A DNA stretch of 64,000 bases, taken from Mercurialis annua. Its lineage: Eukaryota; Streptophyta; Magnoliopsida; Malpighiales; Euphorbiaceae. This document shows positions 55,808 to 64,000 of the stretch, one piece after another. The translations under genes and the position numbers were made by a program. The first letter of the stretch is position 1. Each line of letters starts with the position of its first letter. The stretch lies in the NCBI RefSeq assembly GCF_937616625.2, contig NC_065570.1, positions 2,056,001 through 2,120,000 of the forward strand. The letters run 5' to 3'. The notes beneath the pieces were generated by a model that was not told the origin of the DNA, made no database searches, and worked only from the letters and a program-made list of their open reading frames with translations.

Positions 55808-56828
55808 CAAACTGTACAATCCCGTGTCGTTCAATCGCTTGAACACACGGGACGGGAACTCTACGGCTAGGTTTCAATTTTATTCGGTGGGAATAAAATC
55901 GAGGTCATTTTAGGGTGAAACAGCTTATAATAAAATTAAATAATTATATAAATTAAAATTAAAATTAAAATAATAACGGTACTTACTTATTGCAGAGCAG
56001 AACCGCAACAGATAAAAAAGATCGATGAAATGTGAGACCGCTGTAACCAACTGACGGTATCAAACCTATCACACAATTAGTTTTAGAATTTTAATTTGTT
56101 ATCATATAATTAATAAATAAAATAATTTTCTGAAAAAAAAAATTGGGCAGCACTTCCCCTAAAAAATGATTATCGCCCATTTTTCAGGGAAGTCCTGCAA
56201 GTAAATTACAACAATACAACAATACACAATTAACCTAATCAAATAATTAAACCTAAAATAAACCTAAATTTGAACAATTAAATAATTAACCTAATCAAAT
56301 AATTAGCAATATTAATCTAACAATTAAACTAAAAATTAACCTAAAAATCAATTATTTTAATTTATTAACAAATTAACCTAAACTAACAAAATAGCCTACT
56401 TAACCTAACTAAATTTAATTAACTTAATTTAATAATAAATCTTAACCTAACAATTATTAACCTTAATCTAACAAAATAATTAACAAATTTAAATTTAATT
56501 AACCTTAATTAAACTTAATTAACATTAATCTAACAAAATAAATAATTAAGTAAATGAATCTTACCTCTCTGATGCCAGAACGGTGCTGGCGACCACAGCA
56601 GACGGACCGAGGCAGAAAGGCAGCGGCAGGCGGTGGCAGTGGTAGGCGGCAGGAGAGAAGGAAGCCACCAAAAACACAGGAGAACGGCGCCGGAAATAAG
56701 GGCTGAGCGAAGGGGAACGACGCCGATGCAGAGAATGCCGGGGAAGAGGAGAATCGCCGGGGAAGAGAAAAATTGCTGCTGCCGTTTTCTTTTTTTTAAC
56801 TGCTGCTGTTTTATTTTAGGAGAAGAGC

Positions 56829-57265
56829 GCTGTGTTTTGTTTAGGTTAAAGATTAGCGACGGATTTGTAAATCCGTCGCTAATCTTTGACCTAAACAAAA
56901 CACACCGTTTCATTTAATGACTTTAGCGACGGAATAAAACATTCCGTCACTAAAGTTATTAAATGAAACGCTGCGTTTCAATCAGCTCATGTGTTGGCGA
57001 CGAACTTGTGTGTCCGTCACTTACTTTGGCACAAAAAAGGGCCGCCAAATCTTCCCGCCAACCCATTAGCGTCGGAACTTGTGTGTCCGTCGCTAAAATT
57101 GCCACCAAAAATTAGCGCCAGCCAAATTTGTGACGGAATAGCGACGGATGGTCCGTCGCTAAGTAGTTTCAGCGACGGAATCTGCTTCCGTCGCTAAATC
57201 CGTCGCCAAATTGGTAAATTAGCGACGGATATTTAGTCCGTCGCCATATTCCGTCGCTAATATCG
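56829..57265. repeat. CACTA subterminal repeats and palindromes
   Basis: TTAGCGACGGA and its inverse TCCGTCGCTAA recur about a dozen times. Two strong hairpins: 56830-56903 (GTTTTGTTTAGGTTAAAG...arms with a 2-3-nt loop TAA) and 56921-56958 (ACTTTAGCGACGGAAT against ATTCCGTCACTAAAGT). Such repeats are transposase-binding sites in CACTA elements. Confidence 0.75.
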
Positions 57266-57285
57266 TGTTTTCTAGTAGTGACACT

Positions 57286-57520
57286 TACCCCCTCAAAGTT
57301 TTGGTAAATATTTTAAATATTAAAATTATTTTTGAACTTTTTTCTTATATGATTATTACAGACATGTCAGCCATTAACGAGTGTTTCTAATGATGTTGGA
57401 TGAAAGGGGTTATTTGTTCTATTTGAAAACAAAGAGGGCTTAATTATATCCTAAAAATGTAAAAGGGCTGATTTGTACTTTTGTAAAAACTACGAGGGTT
57501 TTTTTGTACCTTTTGCCATA
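57286..57520. mobile_element. foldback MITE remnant
   Basis: ACTTACCCCCTCAAAGTTTTGG at the left against ACTACGAGGGTTTTTTTGTACC at the right, imperfect inverted ends. Abuts the CACTA end. Confidence 0.4.
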
Positions 57521-59380
57521 AATTAACTATTTTTAATTTTTAATTTTTTTATATTAATTTTAATTTTTTAAAGATACTTCAATTTAATTTTTATTTTTTT
57601 ATTTTATTTTCACATACAATGTGGTCTTCTTCGTTAATGCTAAAATCAACCAAATATCAACATAAGATCCACACAATATCAACACAAAATCAACACTGTA
57701 ACATTACAATAACTTAACATCATCATTATCTTCTTCACCAATGCTAAAATCACTCAAATATCAAGGAAGATACAGTACAAAGGGAGTTTGAAATTAGATT
57801 CAATCAAAATATAAACAAAAATTATTTCAATGTGAAATAGAGAAACGACGTACCGGCAAAAAAGAGGATCGAGGCAAAACGGAAGAGAGGCGGAGGCTGA
57901 ACGGCGTAGAAATGCAAAGTCGGAACGGCGGAGAAAGGCGGAACGACAATACCGGCAGAGAACGTACCTAAGAGTATGGATTGCAACGGATGGAAAGAGA
58001 CAGCAATTGTAGCAGCCGCAATGACAACTCCAGGAGTAAAAGACAAACATAGATGGAGGAACAAGATGAAGAAATAGAAAAGTCTGTATAAATGTTAAGA
58101 AATTAAGCATGCACCGTACATAACAAAACAGAAAAAGGGCATCATGTATTTTATAAAAATGAGAGAAAGTAGGTTATTTCTGTAAAAAGACTTTTCGAGT
58201 TAGAGTCCCCCCAAAAAAGGAAAAATTACAGAAAAAAATCAAAATGAGCATCCTCGCCTGAGATAAAAAAAATTAAAAAAAAATTTAATTTTTTGTAAAA
58301 ATTACTAAAAATACCTTGTTTTTAATTAACTAAAAATACCTTATGTTTTTAATTAACTAAAAATACCTTATGTTTTTAATTAATACTAATTTGATAGATA
58401 TTTTTAAATTAAAAAGTTTAAATTGTTTTTTTTAATATTATGAGTTAATTTGAAAAATTAACAAACATTTATGACCATTTTAATCTTTTTACCACAAAAA
58501 TTCACTTTACAAAAAAAAAACCACCACCAAATACCAGAGAGTGTGTCTCACTCTCTGAGGTGAGAGTGGGGAGGGGGGGATTTGATACGGTTTTTACAAG
58601 TTTAAAGTAAAAGTGATACTAATTTATTAATTTTGACTTTTTCGATACTCCTCTACAAATTGAGGGGGTAAAATGATACTTTGTTCACTTTTTATTATTA
58701 GAATTGCAAGCGAAGTGCAATAATTTGGGTATCATTGAGAGAATTGAAATTTGAATAGATTCTCTTGTGATTTCTTAGTGTAAACTCGGGGTCGAAGCCA
58801 GGATTTTTTTTAAAGGGGCAAAAAAATTATATTTTTCATTTAAAAACTATCGTAGAAAATAATAAATTTAAATTTATCTTCACTAATAAAAATAATTAGT
58901 CTAACTTAAATTATAAATTTGAATATTAGTTGCGGAATTTTACACGTCTATTTTTATATAATAATAAAAGTTAAACCTAGTTAAACATGAATATATATAT
59001 TAATAATATAATTAATTTTTTTATTAAATGAATGATCAATTAACTTAAAACAATAATATTAGCTAGTTTAGTATATGAGTTATATATTATTGAAGTTTGT
59101 GTAAAGAATATTATTGTTAGAGACATTTTATCATTAGACTCTACAAAAAAAAATTGGATGTTTTTGGAGGGGCAGGTGCCAGCTCTCTCCGTCCTTGTGT
59201 AGACCTGCAGGAGGGGAACTGGCCTGGTGAGTAGTGAGTAGTAGTGACTACCTACCAGAACATTTACATATAATTTGTTTAAAGCATGATTATGATTCTG
59301 CTAATCATTTCTATTTGGCATGAAGTCACATGTCATATTTCGGGATTATGTTGATCCATATATTTTTCCTAATTTATTAC
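57521..59380. other. intergenic, no gene seen
   Basis: AT-rich. 57640-57700 repeats ATCAACACAA-type phrases as at 54615-54650. 57850-58060 is a GC-richer patch (CGGCGGAGAAAGGCGGAACG) whose ORFs are not credible. 58540-58575 is a small hairpin (CTCACTCTC/GAGGTGAGAGTG). 58785-58825 looks like a hAT-MITE end. Nothing codes. Confidence 0.45.
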
Positions 59381-59385
59381 TGGAT

Positions 59386-59695
59386 TAATTATATATAAAA
59401 TTACCACCTTTACACGAAATTTTAAAAATAATACGATTTTCAAAACGTGTCAATTCAAGACATCACCTTTCGTTTTTTTTTTCAAAAAAAACATCAACAA
59501 TTTTTAATGGCACTTTCTCTAACGTGGCATGACATGTGACACCCCCATAAATTATCCAAGTCAGCAAAATTTTATCTAAAATTATACTTATGTTGTTTTT
59601 TTAAAAAAAGGAAACGTAATGCTCTAAATTGACATGTTTCAAACGTCGTATTATTTTTGAGATTTCGTATAAAGATGATATGTAATTAACCTTTA
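59386..59695. mobile_element. foldback MITE, second member of the 37067 family
   Basis: TTAATTATATATAAAATTACCACC...ATTTTAAAAATAATACGATTTTC against GTCGTATTATTTTTGAGATTTCG...GATGATATGTAATTAA, with the same AACGTGTCAATT/AATTGACATGTTT inner pairing as 37067-37385. Confidence 0.65.
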
Positions 59696-60913
59696 TTATT
59701 TCACAATCAGAAACTTGCCGATAGAAGTAATAAAAATATTTTGTCCCAAAATACAGAAACATAAATTACTTTTAATTAATCAACAGAATCATTCTCATTG
59801 ATGGCTTAAGAATGATACATCCTTAAAAATAGATTGCCTAAACTTTCCATAATTGAATTACTTTTAATTATTGTTGCTATGAATAACCACTATACCAATA
59901 CTTCCAAAACAACTACTACTATATATATATATCATCGTAATGAGGCTGAAAAATTTAATACTTGCTGAGGTGGAAGAGATGTTAAATCATCCTATTGTTT
60001 GCAAGTTCAGAGTGATATGGATGTTTATGTGGTGTTAGTTTTCTTGGATTAATAATATAGAAAATTAACGGTACATATTTTTCATTTATTTCTCATGGAA
60101 TGTTAGTTTGTGTGAATGAAATTAATCTGGATATCGATATATTCAATTAGTGTACTTGCTTCTCCCTTCAAATAAAATCAATAATAATAAACAATTAAAT
60201 ATTAACTGAGTCAAACTCGAGATTGAGCCCTTCAAATCATTGAGTACTCGAGTTTGCATATCAAATCGGATTCTAAACAATTAACTATTTTGTAATAATT
60301 ATCATATCATACTATATTATAATCTTGAGCCATTTAGAGGAAATTAATAAAAACTTGCCAAGTACCATATTAAAATTTTAACAATGACTTTTTTTAATTA
60401 TCTTTCTATTTCTTAAAGCATTTTATCTTTAATAAACATTAAAAATATAATAAAACTTTTCAAATTTCAGAACCTATAAAAATACTTTTCACATTTCATA
60501 ACCTATAAACATTAATTAAAAAAATACCCTCTTCAAATTTATTAATCATAAAAATCTAAAAATATTTAAATTTATTTTAAATTATATAATATTTCACAAC
60601 TTCATTAATTTTATAGTTATGGAATTAAAAGAGATATTATTTATTTTATTAAAAGTGAAATAAATATATTTAAAAATTAAACTTTATACTTTAAACTACC
60701 ATAACTTATAAACATTAATAAAAAAAATTCTTCAAATTCATTAATCATAAAAAATAATAAATTAAAAAAAAATCTATTAATTTTGTTTTAAATTACATAA
60801 TTTTTTTCAAAAATTCATCATAACTTTATAAATTTGATGGTTATGCAATTTGAAGTGTTTTTATTGATGTTTATAAAATATTAAATTAGAAAGGTTTGAC
60901 ATATTATTCATTT
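59696..60913. other. AT-rich intergenic with a 220-bp imperfect tandem repeat
   Basis: No gene. 60475-60640 and 60695-60860 share ATAAACATTAAT-AAAAAAAT, TTCATTAATCATAAAAA, TTTTAAATTA-ATAAT and TTATAGTTATGGAATT-like phrases in order. Confidence 0.4.
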
Positions 60914-61280
60914 TAGGGTTAATTCCATAAAATATCATGACCTTTACATGAAGTTTCATTTTAATACATCATTTAAAAGTTGGCATTTAAAGGCACAACC
61001 TTTCATTTTGATTCAAACCTATCAATAAAGTAAAATTCGGTGTATTTTTTCTAACGAAAAATTATTATCCTACATACTCTAGTCGAAAGATAATAATATT
61101 TGGTGTCGATTTATTATTTTAGGTCTTTAATTAATGGTTTAATGAAGAACTTAGTCAAAAAAATACACTGAATAATATATTTAAAAAAAATGAAAGTCAT
61201 GATTTTATATGACAACTTTTAAAGGTTGTGATTAAAATAAAATTTCATGTAAAGATCGTAATTTTTTATGGAATTAACCC
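60914..61280. mobile_element. foldback MITE (GGGTTAATT family, copy 2)
   Basis: Ends GGGTTAATTCCATAAAATATC and AATTTTTTATGGAATTAACCC. Inner AAGTTTCATTTTAAT and TGGCATTTAAAGGCAC match 44372-44748. Confidence 0.7.
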
Positions 61281-61499
61281 TTCATTTTATTAACTATGAA
61301 ATAAATATATTTATTTTAAAATTAATTGAAGTTTAAATTTAAAAAGGTTAAAGAGTTTTGACATATTAATCATTTTCACTAAATGTGAAATATAACATAT
61401 TTAAAAAATTAAACCAATAGAATGTTAAAAGCTTGATTAACAGCTTACCATACGCTCCCTAATTAACAGCTTCAACAATAAAACAAATTTGTTTTTTTC

Positions 61500-61835
61500 C
61501 CTATGATTTTGTTGGATTATTATTCCACATTTTTCACCATCATTTGAATCTGCCAATTCAATCTTTCTGTCATTTCCTGTATTGGACTGGTCAAATCTCA
61601 AAGGAATTTGTAAGTTTGATCATTGACAATTTAAATAACTAATCATTTCTTCAAACCATGCATATTATTATTACTATTACCATATTTTGTTTGTTGGCTT
61701 TTTGTTATATTTTTTATGGAATTGTTTCTTAAATGTTCTTGTTCTTGTGATTTTATATTGCAGAACATTTTCAATTAATTTGGAGATTTCAAGACATTTT
61801 GAAAATCAATTTCACAATTTAATTGAAGAGTTGAT
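61500..61835 (+). promoter_or_regulatory. PTI1-like kinase 5' leader with probable leader intron
   Basis: A donor TTT/GTAAGTTTG at 61609/61610 and acceptor TTATATTGCAG ending at 61763 bracket a 154-nt AT-rich intron. The second leader part (61764-61835) runs to the ATG. The start of transcription is not fixed. Confidence 0.5.
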
Positions 61836-63851
61836 ATGTTGTGCTGTGGAGGTTCAGAGGAGGAAGTTGACGGTCCACCGGCTCATCAATACACAGCTCC
61901 ACCTAAAGGAGGCAATACTTATGCTGGCGGTAATCAATTTCTCTTATCATTTTTTCTAAATTCTGGTTTACAATTTTATTATATTACCAGAATTAATTAT
62001 ATGTGTGCAATGTAAATTGAGACATTTATGCACCTTATGAACACGTACATTACATGTCGCTACGCAGCATGGAAACGAAAAATACTGAAACGGAACATTG
62101 TGAAACGATATAGAATGGATAATAAATCTAGTGTTCGGTGTTTCATAAGCGTTTTCAGAAAAGAAATGAAACGTTGAAATGTAATATTAGAGAAGTTTTC
62201 GTGCAAACATGTATGCTATGCAGCACGGAAACAGAAATACTGAAATATGCATTCTTCGTATGGAAACGAAATGCGAAAACATAACACTCCAAAAGTTCCC
62301 GTGCAATATATATTTGATGTATGCAATTACAAATTGTTGCCTAAAGTGTGTTTTGGGTATTATAGGCGGTGAGAGAGCGGAGCCAAGAGGTGCTAATACT
62401 GCCAGAAGCGGAGCACCACAAAAGGCTCTACCGATTGAAATCCCAGCGGTACCATTAGACGAGTTAAACAGACAAACAGGTAACTTTGGCACGAAAGCTT
62501 TGATCGGAGAAGGTTCTTATGGCCGCGTTTTCTACGCCAAGTTAATTAATGGCGTGCCGGCTGCAATAAAAAAGCTTGATACCAGCACTTCCCAGGAACC
62601 AGATTCTGATTTTGCAGCTCAGGTCAGATACTTAACATTACATTTACAACTAGGTCATAATCCTATCTGTTTTGTGCTCAAAATTTACAAATTTGTATCA
62701 AAACCATACCAGTTGGCAGTAGTTTCAAGGCTTAAGAATGAGCATTTTCTGGAGTTGATTGGATATTGTATAGAGGCGAACAATCGAATGTTGGTGTATC
62801 AGTTTGCGACAATGGGTTCTTTGCACGATGTGTTACATGGTAATTCGATGAATTAAACTCTTTTCTGATTTACAATACGACAATGGGCCTCTCGTGAACT
62901 GAGACTACGTGCTCATTATGATGCAGGGAGAAAGGGTGTACGAGGGGCTGCACCGGGTCCTGCCTTAACCTGGAACCAAAGAGTGAAAGTTGCATATGGT
63001 GCAGCAAAAGGGCTAGAGTATTTGCACGAAAAAGTTCAGCCTCCTATAGTTCATCGCGATGTTAGATCAAGCAATGTACTACTTTTTGATGATTTCTCCT
63101 CGAAAATTGCTGACTTTAACTTGTCAAGTGCATCTTCTGAAACTGCGGCACGGCTGCATTCAACTAGAGTGTTAGGAACATTTGGCTACCATGCCCCAGA
63201 GTAAGCCTCTAATATTGCAATTTGAACTCGAGACCTCATAGTTTTACTGACAATTCCACTATCAATTGTTATATTTCGTGTTCTACAATTCTTTCCTTGA
63301 TCTCTCGGTTTCTTTATAGGTATGCCATGACGGGACAGATAACACAAAAAAGCGATGTATACAGTTTCGGAGTTGTTCTTTTAGAGCTTTTGACAGGAAG
63401 AAAGCCAGTTGATCATGAAATGCCTAAGGGACAACAAAGTCTAGTTACTTGGGTATGTTTTTATTTGCCTTTTTCTCACTACTTACATATTGTTAAATAC
63501 ATTTACGCGTATAATTGATTTTTTCTCGAAAAATTACGACAGGCGACTCCGAGATTGAGTGAGGATAAAGTGAAGCAATGTGTAGATCCAAAACTAAACA
63601 ATGACTACCCACCAAAGGCAATTGCTAAGGTACTTACTCTAAACATAATCAATTTTTCATTTTCTTGGGAAACTTTTATGGAATAATCAGTGAAAATAGT
63701 TTAATTATTGTTTGGATTTTATCAGTTAGCAGCAGTAGCAGCACTTTGTGTTCAATATGAAGCAGATTTCAGGCCAAACATGACAATTGTAGTCAAAGCG
63801 ATACAACCACTTCTTAATTCAAAACCAGCAGGGCCAGAGTCTCATGCATAA
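61836..63851 (+). CDS. PTI1-like receptor-like cytoplasmic kinase
   Basis: Seven exons join in frame to 365 residues, the usual PTI1 length: 61836-61929, 62366-62622, 62713-62839, 62927-63200, 63320-63452, 63543-63629, 63726-63851 (TAA). All have GT/AG edges and matching phases. The N-terminus [10 protein letters not shown] has a Cys pair suited to S-acylation at the membrane. Kinase motifs: GEGSYGRVF (glycine loop), AAIKKLD (ATP lysine), HRDVRSSN (catalytic loop), DFN in place of [16 protein letters not shown] (activation segment), [22 protein letters not shown], and the signature [41 protein letters not shown]1 proteins are Ser/Thr kinases downstream of immune kinases (Pto, OXI1-type AGC kinases). 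The DFG change is common in this family. Nothing in the gene is broken. Confidence 0.93.
62055..62235. repeat. AGCA-GGAAACG repeat in kinase intron 1
   Basis: CTACGCAGCATGGAAACGAAAAATACTGAAA and CTATGCAGCACGGAAACAGAAATACTGAAA lie about 150 bp apart in direct orientation. They resemble the TAGCACGG MITE ends, and a TTCGTATGGAAACGAAA phrase follows. The element class is unresolved. Confidence 0.4.
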
Positions 63852-64000
63852 GTAGCTCAAAAATGCTAATTAATTATTTTTCATTCTTCTTCAATGGCTT
63901 TGTCAAATTTATTTGAAAAAGGAAATTGTAATCATTCAATTATCCTATATATTACTTGTGAAATTACATATATGCTTGATAAATTGTTGTTGTTTAGCTC
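63852..64000 (+). other. kinase 3' untranslated region
   Basis: AT-rich sequence after the stop. AATTGTAATCATT near 63923 and TTGATAAATTG near 63975 could serve as plant near-upstream polyadenylation elements. The window ends here. Confidence 0.4.

Larger units (their letters stand above)
54740..57280 (-). mobile_element. truncated CACTA (En/Spm) transposon
   Basis: The minus-strand terminus at 57280 reads CACTACTAGAAAACACG, followed inward by many TTAGCGACGGA subterminal repeats (56850-57260), the hallmark of CACTA elements. Further in is a large foldback (55529-55805) and then the start of a TNPD-like transposase (55441). The coding part runs off homology near 54790, and no matching CACTA end was found on the left, so the element is 3'-truncated. 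Confidence 0.8.

Noticed and set aside
56530..56917. ORFs on both strands at 56530-56917
   Set aside because: They cover CACTA subterminal repeats and GC-rich element DNA, with no domain.
57754..58110. 118-codon minus-strand Phe/Leu-rich ORF
   Set aside because: No domain and no exon partners. Composition reflects a GC-richer intergenic patch.

Overview
The window is nuclear DNA of a flowering plant, most likely a eudicot. It is strongly AT-rich, the genes have short introns with GT/AG ends, and the intergenic space is packed with plant transposable elements (Ty1/copia, Ty3/gypsy-type LTR, L1-type LINEs, CACTA, hAT-like, Mutator-like and Stowaway-like MITEs, a Helitron). The species cannot be named from the sequence alone. 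I saw no rRNA, tRNA or CRISPR.

Four host genes can be reconstructed exon by exon. (1) At 9.5-14.4 kb (+) lies a CC-NB-ARC-LRR immune receptor gene of the RPP8/RPP13-like type. Its last two exons encode a heavy-metal-associated (HMA/HIPP-like) domain joined directly to the LRR, which makes it an NLR with a candidate integrated decoy. One in-frame TAA just after the GLPL motif breaks the present copy. (2) At 31.8-34.4 kb (-) is a five-exon SLX9-like ribosome biogenesis gene. (3) At 47.1-49.1 kb (+) is a three-exon R2R3-MYB gene. (4) At 61.6-63.9 kb (+) is a PTI1-like receptor-like cytoplasmic kinase with seven coding exons. The NLR and the PTI1-like kinase both belong to immune-signalling families, but nothing here shows that they work together.

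Layout: 0-9 kb is an LTR end, a duplicated segment, a LINE ORF1 relic, Mutator-like and other MITEs, and a Helitron just upstream of the NLR. 9.5-14.4 kb is the NLR-HMA gene. 14.6-17.2 kb holds LINE and copia relics. 17.2-23.3 kb is a 6-kb hAT-like element with a perfect 8-bp target duplication, no recognisable transposase and a captured piece of an aldo-keto reductase gene. 23.3-27.5 kb holds a degenerate unclassified segment and a nested inverted-repeat element containing a LINE fragment. 27.9-31.3 kb is a second copy of sequence seen at 1-8 kb plus a decayed copy of the SLX9 3' end. 31.8-34.4 kb is SLX9. 34.5-47 kb is gene-free, with a 1.8-kb tandem duplication, microsatellites and many foldback MITEs. 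47.1-49.1 kb is the MYB gene. 49.6-52 kb has opposed LINE relics. 52-54.6 kb has MITEs. 54.7-57.3 kb is a truncated CACTA element. 57.3-61.5 kb is MITE-rich AT sequence. 61.6-64 kb is the kinase gene.
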